12,586 bases of DNA from Bacteroidetes bacterium 4572_112 (GCA_002254285.1 NIUZ01000042.1:1-12586), one strand, 5' to 3'. Shown: positions 1 through 9,022, counted from the first letter of the stretch. Notes: generated by a model from the letters alone, not told the origin. Program-made: numbers and translations.

Positions 1-1
1 G

Positions 2-625
2 CCGGATATTGAAGCAGAAGACGATACCGTAGAAGATGACTCTGCTAATAATAAAACATCGGTACTTCAATTCCCTAACCTAGTATTAGGAGTAATCGCT
101 CTATTCTTATATGTTGGAGCGGAGGTTATTGCTGTTGATACTCTAATTTCTTATGGTAGCACTTTGGGATTTGAAATGCGTGAGGCTAAGTTCTTCTCTT
201 CATTTACTCTGGGAGCTATGATTTTTGGTTATTTCTTGGGAATAGCTCTTATCCCTAAAGTAATTTCACAATCAAAAGCTCTAATGATAGCATCGGTATT
301 GGGTATTATTTTCGTAATAATAGCTCTTACAACTTCAGGTTATACTTCCATATTATTTATTGCGGCTTTAGGTCTTGCAAACTCTATAATGTGGCCAGCC
401 ATTTGGCCATTGGCAATTGATGGTTTGGGTAAGTTCACCAAGCAGGCAAGTGCTTTGCTTGTGATGGCAATTGCTGGTGGTGCTATAATGCCACTATTAT
501 ATGGTGCATTGTCTTCTGACAATTTGTTGGGAAGTCAAATGTCTTATGTTATACTTATTCCATCGTATTTGTTTATTCTGTTTTATGCTTGGTTACAGGG
601 GAGAAACGAAAAGGAAACAGTTTAA
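2..625 (+). CDS. Sugar MFS transporter, FucP/GluP type, C-terminal half (5' truncated by window edge)
   Basis: Major facilitator superfamily proton-coupled sugar permease of the inner membrane; FucP/GluP relatives import fucose, glucose or galactose. The reading frame is open from base 2 and gives 207 residues, about half of the usual 420-440. It starts in an acidic, Asp/Glu-rich stretch that fits the cytoplasmic loop between TM6 and TM7, then shows about six hydrophobic helices (TM7-TM12). The segment with SIMWPAIWPLAI followed by GLGKFTKQASALL is characteristic of this family. The first in-frame ATG (base 164) lies inside TM7-8 and is not the real start, which is outside the window. The exact sugar cannot be told from this half. 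The stop codon overlaps a TAnnTTTG promoter-like element for the next gene. Confidence 0.9.
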   Translation, partial: PDIEAEDDTVEDDSANNKTSVLQFPNLVLGVIALFLYVGAEVIAVDTLISYGSTLGFEMREAKFFSSFTLGAMIFGYFLGIALIPKVISQSKALMIASVLGIIFVIIALTTSGYTSILFIAALGLANSIMWPAIWPLAIDGLGKFTKQASALLVMAIAGGAIMPLLYGALSSDNLLGSQMSYVILIPSYLFILFYAWLQGRNEKETV

Positions 626-630
626 TTTTG
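623..630 (+). promoter_or_regulatory. Candidate -7 element (TAATTTTG) for the small lipoprotein gene
   Basis: TAATTTTG matches the Bacteroidota -7 consensus TAnnTTTG and overlaps the stop codon of the transporter gene. It would start transcription around base 637 and leave a leader of about 40 bases. No TTG is present at the proper -33 distance, so this is weak; read-through from the transporter is the alternative. Confidence 0.25.
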
Positions 631-676
631 TCAACATATTTGCGAATAATATTTACGAATATTTATATTTACACTT

Positions 677-1084
677 ATGAATAACTATACAATTATTATA
701 ATATTGAGCATTGTATTTCTCATCTCATGCAATAATGAGCAAAACGAAAAACAAATTGACAAGACTTTATTAGTTGAAAATATTAATAAGCAAGATTTTA
801 TAGAAAAGACTAAGGACTTAAAATATTATAGTTTTGCTATAAATAAATTTAATCACTACCGTAGTTTGGTATTTGTTGGAACAGATAATTCGCCTTCTTT
901 TGATATTGAAAGTGGTAAATATGATAAGGAATTACTTAGGTTAATATCCAATATTATTAATTTATATCCTGATTCAAAAACGGCTAATGAGTTAAAAAAA
1001 TATAAGGACCTACTTGGCTCACATAATTATAAAAGGACTTCTAAAGTTGATTCATTTATAGCACAAAAAATTAGTATAAAATAA
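677..1084 (+). CDS. Small lipoprotein of unknown function (135 aa)
   Basis: I do not recognise a family. Residues 1-17 form a hydrophobic type II signal sequence ending in LIS before Cys18, a lipobox, so the mature protein should be lipidated and held in the inner or outer membrane facing the periplasm or surface. The mature part (about 117 residues) is Lys/Asn/Asp-rich and predicted mainly helical, with no further cysteines. It lies 51 bases after the transporter on the same strand and could be cotranscribed or use its own promoter. Its stop codon lies inside the U-tract region of the terminator that serves the convergent operon. ATG 677 is the natural start because the signal peptide begins directly there; no good Shine-Dalgarno is seen. 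Base composition is like the neighbours. Confidence 0.75.
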   Translation: MNNYTIIIILSIVFLISCNNEQNEKQIDKTLLVENINKQDFIEKTKDLKYYSFAINKFNHYRSLVFVGTDNSPSFDIESGKYDKELLRLISNIINLYPDSKTANELKKYKDLLGSHNYKRTSKVDSFIAQKISIK

Positions 1085-1116
1085 TAAAAGAGAGAGCGAC
1101 ATAATGCCGCCCTCTC
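1078..1116 (-). terminator. Rho-independent terminator of the minus-strand surface-protein operon
   Basis: Read on the minus strand, bases 1116-1106 (GAGAGGGCGGC) pair with 1100-1090 (GTCGCTCTCTC) across a 5-base loop. This gives an 11-pair stem with two G-U wobbles and no mismatch, followed by the U-rich tail UUUUAUUAUUUU (bases 1089-1078). On the plus strand the same positions give two A-C mismatches and no T tract follows, so the terminator serves only the minus strand. It lies about 35 bases past the stop codon of the T9SS sorting-domain frame. Confidence 0.85.
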
Positions 1117-1150
1117 CAATCACACTTTCTGAATTAACCAAATCTCTAAC

Positions 1151-2158
1151 TTAATAGATTATGAAAGTTTTCGTGTGTACATCTCCGTTTGATAATATAC
1201 GAACATGATATACTCCTGGTACTTGGTGTCCTAAATCTATCTTTGTAGATGATCCGTCCACGTCCATAGTTTGGAGTAAAAGGCCTTGGTTATTCCTAAT
1301 TTCCATATTGAAAGACTCTACGCCTTCAGGAAGCTCAAGACTGAAGTTTCCTTTATTAGGATTTGGGAATGTGTTTATAACAAAGTCACCATTATTTACA
1401 ATAGGCTTGTTTTTTGACTCATCACCGTTATAATCGCTAGCTGTAGGATCTAAATAATCAACATATACAAGGAAATCATTCGATGATTCTCCTAATCCAC
1501 ATGCATTATACCCGCTTACTGATATCATAGTATGTCCTACAAATCCATCAGTCCAATCTACATAACCTGTGCTTGTTTGACCATAAATTTGTCCACCAGC
1601 ACTTATTTCCCATAAGTATTGGTCTGCAAAGCTAGATGTAGCTACATACTCACTAAGATCAACATTGCTTACAACCTCAGTATGACCTGTTATTGCTGGC
1701 TTTGTTGGAAGTGGGTTTACTGTTACAGAGTATGATGCTGTTGTTATTAACTCGTTCATTGAACTAGTTACTTCTAAGGTAATTGTGCCGTCATCATCAG
1801 CTGTAAGATCATAAACTAAATTTGATCCAGAACCAATAGTTTGTCCATTGATTTTCCATAAATAACTTACATTAAATGGAATTAATGAAGAAGTAATATC
1901 ATGGCTTAGCTTAACCTCAGTTCCTTCGCAGAAAGTTGCACCTGAAGGGTGACTTGTATTAGCTGTTTTAAGAACTATTGTAGGAATATCAATTGTGTTA
2001 ATAATATAAGTAGCAGTAGCTATCACATAATTAGAAACAGGATTAATAAGCTCAATACTTACAGTACCATTATCAGTATTTGATAAAGTATAACTAAGAG
2101 TGGCAGCTGTGCCAATAGAATTTACAACACCATCTACATCAATGCTCCAATTATAATT
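1151..2158 (-). CDS. C-terminal fragment of giant secreted protein: Ig-like modules plus T9SS type A sorting domain
   Basis: This frame is the detached 3' part of the giant secreted protein encoded upstream. It is open back to base 2158, where a stop codon (2161-2159) bounds it. The only early start-like codon is a GTG at 2026, inside an Ig-like module with no ribosome binding site or signal peptide, so independent translation is unlikely. It begins inside one Ig/PKD-like module (from the core Trp in NYNWSID), has a complete second module with the FCEG cysteine motif and a core Trp (YLWK), then a third around YLWE. It ends with a sorting domain of about 75 residues: the start PNPNKGNFSLELP, a middle IRNNQG, and the end GVYHVRI...TKTFIIY. 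In Bacteroidota such tails direct T9SS export and are cleaved when the protein is anchored to the surface. Without the upstream signal peptide this piece alone cannot be exported. Confidence 0.85.
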   Translation of the reverse strand, partial: NYNWSIDVDGVVNSIGTAATLSYTLSNTDNGTVSIELINPVSNYVIATATYIINTIDIPTIVLKTANTSHPSGATFCEGTEVKLSHDITSSLIPFNVSYLWKINGQTIGSGSNLVYDLTADDDGTITLEVTSSMNELITTASYSVTVNPLPTKPAITGHTEVVSNVDLSEYVATSSFADQYLWEISAGGQIYGQTSTGYVDWTDGFVGHTMISVSGYNACGLGESSNDFLVYVDYLDPTASDYNGDESKNKPIVNNGDFVINTFPNPNKGNFSLELPEGVESFNMEIRNNQGLLLQTMDVDGSSTKIDLGHQVPGVYHVRILSNGDVHTKTFIIY

Positions 2159-2161
2159 TCA
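2134..2161 (-). other. Frameshift/deletion junction splitting the giant secreted protein gene
   Basis: The upstream frame reads ...SGKVILE and then runs out of frame to a TAG at 2136-2134. The downstream frame reads NYNWSIDVDG from 2158 onward. The two frames differ by one base and the switch falls at a 10-base palindrome AATTATAATT (2149-2158). Aligning the modules (KVILEI with TVSIEL and TITLEV) places the left side about 20 residues before a module end and the right side about 40 residues into the next, so about 60 codons are missing as well as the frame. This points to an out-of-frame deletion or a repeat-collapse assembly error rather than a simple indel. Confidence 0.75.
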
Positions 2162-5100
2162 AGAATAACTTTTCCAGAATCAGCAAGAGTTAATGCTCTA
2201 TTGATGCTATAACCAGTTCCTATTGTAAATGTAGTATCAGTATTTTCAAGAATCCACTCATAACTCAAATAACTATGGTATATAGTGCTGAAATTCACAT
2301 TATTATTCTCACAGAATACAGCCCCACTTGTATGATTTTCACCATTATATGCTACAGTGATTTCTGCAGGACTAGATTCTATAATTTCAATGTTATTATA
2401 ATTAACAGAGAATAAACCATTGGAATTACCTTTTATGCCTTGGAATTTCATTATTACATTCTGACCTACATAAGTGCTAAGGTCTATAATTACCATTGAA
2501 GAACTACCAAAGTCAGTATTATTTACATCAAGGTTCCATACATTTGTCCATGAAGTACCACAATCTGAAGAAACTAATACTTGTGCGGTTTCATTATTAA
2601 TGATATGGCCATTTATACTGTTAGATACTGTATAGTTAAATAGTAAATGACTATTTGCATTTGTTATTTCAATTTTAGGACTTATAGTAAAAGCGGTATC
2701 TCCTTGAGTTAAATTATTTGCATAGAAGCTTGAACCACTACGGCTCATATTTCCGTTGTTATCATATTTCCAATAGTACTGCTCATTGAAATGATTTCCA
2801 CTTAATGCAGAATATGGAGTAGAATAAACATCTTGAGTAGTAATGCTATAACCAATAGTGTTATTTGTAGATAAAGCATCGTTATTTGTAGTAACAGTTG
2901 CTGTCATATCAATTAAACCAGGAGTTTCTGTATCAATAGTGCCGCTTATATTTACTGCTGCACTTTGGTTTGGTTGTAATGCTCCAATATAAGTACCACT
3001 AAGTGTGCCTGTAGCTTTACCTGAGTATGCTATTGTTACATTAATAGTATCCACTTGAGTTTCGCCGGTATTCTTCACAACCACAATAAGGTTATGATCA
3101 GCATCGCCACAAGTAACATATCTATTTGCATAATTAAACATTGCGTTATTTGGATTATAACTTGCCAATATAAAGTCAGCAGTTTCGGTTACAATTCCTA
3201 ATGCTTCAATATCAGTAGTAACAATCTTTACATTTGATATTGACATATTATAAGTACTGTAATTTCCATTCGAAAATTCAACTTTGAATTGTACATCTTG
3301 TCCTGCAAATGCCGCTAAAGAAACCTCCTCATTTGTATAAGGTAGAGAGCTTAAATTATTGCTATTGGAGAATGTGTTGATTAAGCTATATGTAGCACCA
3401 CAGTCATTAGAGGCATAAATATTTACTTGGTCGTCCATGCCAAATGAGCCAGAAGTTAAACTGTAATTAAGTTTCAAAATACTACCAGGAGCAATATTTT
3501 CAACTTTTGGGCTAAAGGCATAAGATGATCTGTTAAGATTTAAGCTGCCAGATATAATGCTTGATTGATTTGCAGCAAGCATTGCTCCATCATATTTCCA
3601 ATCCTGATAATTATTGTTGATTGCAACATAATTATTAGCGTGCATATTCCAAATAATGAATGAGGTATTATATACTCCAAATGAGTTATTGTCAATAAAA
3701 ATCTCTGACTCAATAATATAGGTGTCTGGTGACTGAGAATCAATTCCACCAATTGTTATGGTGTCGTATTCGCCAATTGCAAGAGTGCCACTATAATTGA
3801 AACTCAATGTGTCTATATATAGGTTTGTGTTATTGCTTTTAACGTTCGATACTATATTGAAATTAGTAACATCAACATTAGAGTTATTATAAACAACAGC
3901 ATAAATGTTTTCATCAGCTTTACCACAAATTTCGTCTTCAGTATAAATACTCATAAGTGATATAGAAGGAGTTGGTGCTGGTGCGAAACTAATATTATCG
4001 AAAGAAACTTTTAGTTTACCAATAGTACTGTTTTTCTCAGTCCATAGTCTAATTGCTATTTCGTCTCCAATATAATTAGCAAGCTCGTAAACAAATGCAG
4101 TATCGCCATTTGCAGATGGAATATAATTATTAGAATTGAATGTAGCAACTGTTGTATAGCTTGCTCCACAGTCATTAGATATCTGCACCTGAAACTCATC
4201 GTTAGCTCTAAACTCATTATTAAAGTATGAGCCTGATTGAGTATAACTACTTACATTAAATTTAATATTTAGTTCGTCATTTGCTTGAATTAGGCCAATT
4301 TTTGAAGTCTGGAAATAAGCAGTATCGCCATTATCAAGAAGCGGACTCACTAAATAACTTCCGTTAGAGTTCCAACTACCATTATTAGCCTCGCTTGTAA
4401 AATAATTCCAATTTCCAGGAGTATTATTTCCGTAATAGAAATATGGCATTGTTTGCGTTGCAAATGTCGATAAGGTTTGGAAAGCTGTACCGTCATTATT
4501 AGGATTTAAATCGTCATTAAGTTCTGTTCGTACAGCTACTTTATAGTTATTAGGTAGGCTAGTGTTTAATCCTGAAATATATACAGTATCTACACTTCCT
4601 GCAGCAATCATAGCTGTGTTTGCAGTAAAGAATGTTGTATCCTGTCCAACTGCAATAGCAAGTTTTACAGGTACATTATTTAAGCTTCCGATTCCATAAT
4701 TATGAACTATAACCATTGCATCTTCATTGGCGTTTCCGCAAATATAATCTTGCCAATCTCTATTAGGAAATTGTACGGAAGTTACGCCAGCATCGCCAGA
4801 CGAAACTATATTGAAGTCGTCAATCTGAAATTCGGTGCTTCCGCTAGGGTTAAGCTTATTGAAAGAAATTTTTACTCGTAATGATTGCCCTTGATATGAT
4901 GTAAGGTCAATGTTTGGAATATATTGCCATTGTGGATTATTTCCAACATTAGTATGGTTTAAGTTATAAACTTCATTCCAGTTGTCACCACAATCGTTAG
5001 AGATGAATACTTTTACACTATCTCCATCGCGAAGGTAATTGCCAATGCCTGAATATATATTATACTTAAATGCCAAGTATGAGCCAGAAGTTATTTCTCC

Positions 5101-7629
5101 AAATTTTGGTGAAATTAATTCTGCATACCCACCATTACTAAGTTGAGGAGTGTGTAAAATATTGCCATTACTAGAGAAATTAATATTTGACCATTTATAT
5201 GCAAATGGATTATTGCTAAAATCCTCAAGATATGGCAATGCCATTTTATCGTAAATAGTTAATGATCCATTTTGTGAGTTGTTTCCATTATTTGAATCAT
5301 CCACATCAGTTATATATGCAGTATAAGTGTAAGAGCCATCATCTGTCATATTGAATACAGTATCGAGCTTTACACTAATATTAGATGTATATTTAGGAAT
5401 AGTATCTATGTATTGAATATATTTATATTCAGAGCCATCAGAAGCCTGTAACTCGAATGTTATTGGTACATTGTATGCAGCAAATCTGCTATTATTAGAG
5501 TAAGTAACGAAGAATTCATTTGCATTATCGCCACACCATGCATCTATACTCGAGTATATATTATTAAGAGCCACATCATTCATTGGCTTACCAATATAGA
5601 AGTTGTCAATTTGGAATTCAATACCTTTTGAAGTATCGTTACCAAGGCCATTAATTACCTCAAATTTTACTACAATATTTTGATTCAAATAGCTACTTAA
5701 ATCATAACCATCAAAACTTTGATAATCGCTAGTGTTATTACACATTGTAGAATCAATAGTAGCAATTTTGGTATATGTTCCATATATGTCGTTTGCTATA
5801 TATACATTTATTGAATCGTTATAGCCAAGGTAATTCATCCATGCATTATTGTCATCTTTACACCATATATTATATTCAAAATGAAACTCTGCTTCAGGCG
5901 TGATGTTTCCAATACGGAAGTAAGTAGTTACAGACGAAGTGTCCCCTCTACCTGTGAAGCTTGAATATATATAATTACTATTAATATTGAAATTGTCTGA
6001 AATCCAATTATAGTTAGTAAAGCTATTTTGTATATCCAGTACCAAAGGGGTTGGATTGCTGATGTTTATGTATTGTGTTTGTTTGTTGTTTGATACATTA
6101 TTATCAATAGCAGCAGTTACTTCGGCATCAATTTCGTATTGCCCACCTTGTGTAGCAGCAATTGTTCCGACGTCTATCCATTTAGTTTCGTATCTATCGA
6201 AAGCTTCGTTAAATGAAACGGTAATTAAAGTATCTAATGATCCGTAAACTCTTACTGATACATCATAAACTGATTGCGGTACATTACCAAGGTTGTGGAT
6301 TTGAACTTTGATTGGGTATTCATAAGACCCACAAGTTTGATTATTTGGAAATTGCATATTGGTAACAGAAAAATCATAAGTATATGCATCTATCCTAATT
6401 TCATTAATTTCAAACCTTGTTGTAGAAAAAGTACTACTTCCTTTATTCACTCTAAATTGTACTCTTATTCTTTTGCCAGAATAAGCGGCTAAGTTAATAG
6501 GCTCATCGTAGCCATAATATCCATAATATAATGTGTCAACAGTAGAATAAGCTTGGCCAAGTTCTGCTATTTGCACTAATACAGTATCGCCAACACTTAG
6601 GTATGAGCTGTTTGCATTATAATAGAAAAGGAATTCGTTATTACTTACTTCAAACGAAGGTGTAATAAGACTATCAAAAGTATTGCTAGTAAAATTTTGA
6701 TAATATCTCCAACCGTAGTTGGCAAAATTATTTCCTGAATTCCACCAATTTGTATGTCTGCTGAAGCTTTCGCTATAAGGAGTAGCAAAAGGAGCTTGAT
6801 CAAATGTTTCAGTACGTGGATAGTTATTTACATTTGACATAGACGGAGTAGTAGTTACAGCAGTAATTTCGTATTGTCCTCCTTGCGTGAAATCTATATT
6901 ATGAAAATACTTCATAACAGTAGCACCTCCAAGAATAGTGTCAGTATATGATATTGTATAATTTAATGCACTGCCATCGGGTCTTTCAATTGACATATTT
7001 AATGAATAATCTGAAATATTGAAAGCATAATATGAGCTAATTTGTATTCCTACAGAATCATTAGCAGTTGCTTCATTTACATAATCGTCATGGATTATAT
7101 TATTAACAGTAAGCCCTGTTATAGGAATAATATTAATTTGATAATCCTCAGTTTCGCCATGGGGAATTTCTCCACATGGTTGGTCAAAATTAGTTTGAGT
7201 ACTATAAGAATTCCTAACTCTCATTCGATGAATTCCTCCAATAGCATTACTCGCAATACTAATATTTGTATTCACATTAATACCAGCTCCATTGGTTGAG
7301 GAAATAAGTTCGCCAGCATCAAAAAAATCGCCATCATCATTAAAGTCTATCCATATATATAGGTTATTAGATGATGTATAATGTAAGTTTGTATACATAC
7401 TGTAACTATTACCAGCATTTGCTGTAGCTGTTATGCTAGTGAAATCTTGATATCCATTCATGCCAGCTCCTGATGCATTGTTAATTCCTGCAAATTGGAA
7501 GTTGGTAATATAGAGATAATTTGTACTATTACTTGTGGAGGAGCAATATTGCCCCACAGCATTCTGGCTCATAAAAAACAAGCTTAAAACCAGAAGCGAT
7601 ACTAATTTTATATTTTTTAAATATTTCAT
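2134..7629 (-). CDS. Giant secreted modular surface protein: GEVED domain, alternating jelly-roll and CARDB-like repeats (N-terminal 1831 aa of a broken gene)
   Basis: Third gene of the minus-strand operon. Residues 1-26 are a Sec signal peptide (basic start, hydrophobic core, AVGQ end). Residues about 80-170 form a GEVED domain (YIWIDFNDDGDF...; MRVRNSY; HGETEDYQI), typical of T9SS-exported proteins. Then six jelly-roll-like domains (MAM/cleaved-adhesin-like, starting near 280, 540, 798, 1061, 1343 and 1610) alternate with five CARDB-like beta-sandwiches that begin with a CG motif (near 432, 698, 964, 1233 and 1506). An Ig-like module with FCEN starts near 1754. Jelly rolls 3-6 carry a DCG motif (SNDCGDNW, SNDCGASY, SNDCGATY, SSDCGTSW); 1 and 2 lack it. 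The frame ends out of register at the junction; joined to the downstream frame the whole would be about 2160 residues plus the lost segment. Likely a surface adhesin or carbohydrate/matrix-binding protein; no catalytic motif was seen. It starts 19 bases after the lipoprotein stop. Confidence 0.85.
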   Translation of the reverse strand: MKYLKNIKLVSLLVLSLFFMSQNAVGQYCSSTSNSTNYLYITNFQFAGINNASGAGMNGYQDFTSITATANAGNSYSMYTNLHYTSSNNLYIWIDFNDDGDFFDAGELISSTNGAGINVNTNISIASNAIGGIHRMRVRNSYSTQTNFDQPCGEIPHGETEDYQINIIPITGLTVNNIIHDDYVNEATANDSVGIQISSYYAFNISDYSLNMSIERPDGSALNYTISYTDTILGGATVMKYFHNIDFTQGGQYEITAVTTTPSMSNVNNYPRTETFDQAPFATPYSESFSRHTNWWNSGNNFANYGWRYYQNFTSNTFDSLITPSFEVSNNEFLFYYNANSSYLSVGDTVLVQIAELGQAYSTVDTLYYGYYGYDEPINLAAYSGKRIRVQFRVNKGSSTFSTTRFEINEIRIDAYTYDFSVTNMQFPNNQTCGSYEYPIKVQIHNLGNVPQSVYDVSVRVYGSLDTLITVSFNEAFDRYETKWIDVGTIAATQGGQYEIDAEVTAAIDNNVSNNKQTQYINISNPTPLVLDIQNSFTNYNWISDNFNINSNYIYSSFTGRGDTSSVTTYFRIGNITPEAEFHFEYNIWCKDDNNAWMNYLGYNDSINVYIANDIYGTYTKIATIDSTMCNNTSDYQSFDGYDLSSYLNQNIVVKFEVINGLGNDTSKGIEFQIDNFYIGKPMNDVALNNIYSSIDAWCGDNANEFFVTYSNNSRFAAYNVPITFELQASDGSEYKYIQYIDTIPKYTSNISVKLDTVFNMTDDGSYTYTAYITDVDDSNNGNNSQNGSLTIYDKMALPYLEDFSNNPFAYKWSNINFSSNGNILHTPQLSNGGYAELISPKFGEITSGSYLAFKYNIYSGIGNYLRDGDSVKVFISNDCGDNWNEVYNLNHTNVGNNPQWQYIPNIDLTSYQGQSLRVKISFNKLNPSGSTEFQIDDFNIVSSGDAGVTSVQFPNRDWQDYICGNANEDAMVIVHNYGIGSLNNVPVKLAIAVGQDTTFFTANTAMIAAGSVDTVYISGLNTSLPNNYKVAVRTELNDDLNPNNDGTAFQTLSTFATQTMPYFYYGNNTPGNWNYFTSEANNGSWNSNGSYLVSPLLDNGDTAYFQTSKIGLIQANDELNIKFNVSSYTQSGSYFNNEFRANDEFQVQISNDCGASYTTVATFNSNNYIPSANGDTAFVYELANYIGDEIAIRLWTEKNSTIGKLKVSFDNISFAPAPTPSISLMSIYTEDEICGKADENIYAVVYNNSNVDVTNFNIVSNVKSNNTNLYIDTLSFNYSGTLAIGEYDTITIGGIDSQSPDTYIIESEIFIDNNSFGVYNTSFIIWNMHANNYVAINNNYQDWKYDGAMLAANQSSIISGSLNLNRSSYAFSPKVENIAPGSILKLNYSLTSGSFGMDDQVNIYASNDCGATYSLINTFSNSNNLSSLPYTNEEVSLAAFAGQDVQFKVEFSNGNYSTYNMSISNVKIVTTDIEALGIVTETADFILASYNPNNAMFNYANRYVTCGDADHNLIVVVKNTGETQVDTINVTIAYSGKATGTLSGTYIGALQPNQSAAVNISGTIDTETPGLIDMTATVTTNNDALSTNNTIGYSITTQDVYSTPYSALSGNHFNEQYYWKYDNNGNMSRSGSSFYANNLTQGDTAFTISPKIEITNANSHLLFNYTVSNSINGHIINNETAQVLVSSDCGTSWTNVWNLDVNNTDFGSSSMVIIDLSTYVGQNVIMKFQGIKGNSNGLFSVNYNNIEIIESSPAEITVAYNGENHTSGAVFCENNNVNFSTIYHSYLSYEWILENTDTTFTIGTGYSINRALTLADSGKVILEIIIGALM

Positions 7630-7648
7630 TTTCTTGTATTTTAAAAGG

Positions 7649-8269
7649 TTAATTGTTTTTTACTAATACCAAAACACCATTTTGTCCATCGAAAGTGTAC
7701 TCAATAGTGATTCGTTTCTTCTCATTACTGAGAGTAGTATTTGTAACACTTAGGACTTTGCCGTTTATAGTAATATCCTCAAATGACATTGTGTTATTAA
7801 TTAGTGTGGCTTTTACTTTGGAATCGGTATTATCACCAAAATGTGTAAATACAACATCCATGTTTTTTGTTTCCGAAGTAGAAATATTCTCATTATAGGT
7901 AACCTTATTTCCACTAGGGTATGGGTAGATGTATTCTCCCGACCAATAACCTTCAATTATTATTGCTTCATTAAAAACAGTAACTTCTCTACTGATTTTA
8001 CCTTCATTTCCTTCGGTATCGGTTACTGTATAATTAATAATCTGTTTGCCAGATTTGTCGATGTCTAAATTGCTAACTACTACATTTGCAGTAATATCCC
8101 CGTCTTCATTGTCGAAGGCTGCAAAGCCGGGTTCAATAAACTCACTATTTAATACATGGTCTATTTGTGCGTCGCCCTTTAACATAACTTTAGGGGCAGT
8201 TTCGTCCTTGCCACAAGAAAAAATTCCTATTAATGAAAGAACTAAAACTGAGAGTATAATTTTTCTCAT
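7649..8269 (-). CDS. DUF5011/HYR-like domain lipoprotein (206 aa)
   Basis: Residues 1-18 are a lipoprotein signal sequence ending in GIFS before Cys19. Residues about 23-99 match the DUF5011-type Ig-like domain: TAPKVMLKG at the start, EPGFAAFDNEDGDIT in the middle (the common pattern is pGasA.D..DGDiT), then GKQIINYTVTDTEGNEG and REVTVF at the end. The last 100 residues (from GYWSGEYIYPYPSG) are predicted beta-rich and I do not recognise them. DUF5011 domains are usually found in surface-exposed lipoproteins and adhesins. The ATG follows the stop of the upstream barrel gene by 3 bases, and the giant secreted protein starts 19 bases after its own stop, so translation is probably coupled across the operon. 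It may act as a surface partner of the secreted protein; that is inference from position only. Confidence 0.85.
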   Translation of the reverse strand: MRKIILSVLVLSLIGIFSCGKDETAPKVMLKGDAQIDHVLNSEFIEPGFAAFDNEDGDITANVVVSNLDIDKSGKQIINYTVTDTEGNEGKISREVTVFNEAIIIEGYWSGEYIYPYPSGNKVTYNENISTSETKNMDVVFTHFGDNTDSKVKATLINNTMSFEDITINGKVLSVTNTTLSNEKKRITIEYTFDGQNGVLVLVKNN

Positions 8270-8272
8270 AAC

Positions 8273-9022
8273 TTATTGTTTTTGATTGTTATTACTTAAT
8301 TTATATGCCACGCCAACCATTATTGAAAATACATCTCTAGTTAGTTCGCTATTTATGTACGAAGATGTACTTTCGTTAATGTTGGAAAGACCCAAGCGGT
8401 ATCTTGCGTCAATGGTATATGATATATTTTCTTTTCCGAAACTTATAGCAGTTCCTATAATTGCTCCAAAATCGTTATTCGCCATCCTTGTGCCCATGCT
8501 CTCGTATTGATTCACAAATATGTTGTTTCCATTAAAAGACGTTTTGCTGGTATTTAGTGAATTTGATTTTAGGTTGAACCCAATATCACCACCAATATAT
8601 ACCCTAGGATATATTCCTTCGGTAGCATTAAATACATAAGAAATTAAAATTGGAATACTTATTTGATGTGTAATAATGCTAGTATTAACTATTTTACTAG
8701 GTAAAATTGCATTTTCCATTGCATAAAAATACTCAGGGCTTAAATTTGAAGCGCCTGTATTAGAGTATAATACTTCCACGGAAACATCTAGATAGTCTAA
8801 AATACTATAATTAGCGAAACCAGCTGCATGCATGCCGTATTGTATACTGCCTACTTGTATGTGGTTTTGAGTAGAAAAATTTCCTAAAGCTAGGCCTCCT
8901 TTTGCTCCAAAGGAAAGGCCTCCTTTTTGTTGGCTGTATGCATTATTACTTAGAGTAAACAGAAATAGTAGACCTAAATAATAAAAAACATGCCAATTCT
9001 TAAAATTGGATTGGTTTTTCAT
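8273..9022 (-). CDS. Outer-membrane beta-barrel protein, PorT/OMP_b-brl_2 family (249 aa)
   Basis: First gene of the minus-strand operon. Residues 1-30 are a signal peptide (hydrophobic YYLGLLFLFTL, cleavage likely after AYS, before QQKGG). The mature start with SFGAKGGLALGNFST is the typical first strand of the porin-family OMP_b-brl_2 domain of Bacteroidota. Alternating aromatic and polar strands follow (DYLDVSVEVLYSNTG, ISIPILISYVF, PRVYIGGDIGFNLKS, DFGAIIGTAISFG, ISYTIDARYRLGLSNI, VFSIMVGVAYKL), which fits an 8-strand barrel, and the length is normal for the family. The last strand ends near VGVAYKLSNN, close to the C-terminus, as expected for BAM substrates. It sits in the outer membrane; substrate or partner is unknown. 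Being cotranscribed with a T9SS substrate and a lipoprotein suggests an envelope complex, but PorT-like barrels are very common, so this is only a suggestion. Confidence 0.85.
   Translation of the reverse strand: MKNQSNFKNWHVFYYLGLLFLFTLSNNAYSQQKGGLSFGAKGGLALGNFSTQNHIQVGSIQYGMHAAGFANYSILDYLDVSVEVLYSNTGASNLSPEYFYAMENAILPSKIVNTSIITHQISIPILISYVFNATEGIYPRVYIGGDIGFNLKSNSLNTSKTSFNGNNIFVNQYESMGTRMANNDFGAIIGTAISFGKENISYTIDARYRLGLSNINESTSSYINSELTRDVFSIMVGVAYKLSNNNQKQ

Noticed and set aside
643..667. CGAATAATATTTA/CGAATATTTATA direct repeat and AATATT hairpin before the small lipoprotein gene
   Set aside because: Too short and AT-rich; no T tract or stable stem, so neither a terminator nor a clear operator.
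1151..2026. Independent 291-residue gene starting at GTG 2026
   Set aside because: The start lies inside an Ig-like module, has no signal peptide or ribosome binding site, and the frame continues upstream to 2158 with the same domain.
2134..2161. Programmed -1 ribosomal frameshift joining the two parts of the giant protein
   Set aside because: There is no X XXY YYZ slippery heptamer in the upstream frame (it reads CTT GAA ATT ATA), and a slip would still leave a module with about 60 missing residues.
6056..7299. Plus-strand open frames opposite the giant secreted protein
   Set aside because: They are antisense shadows with no start context or recognisable domain; the minus-strand frame is continuous and carries clear domains.
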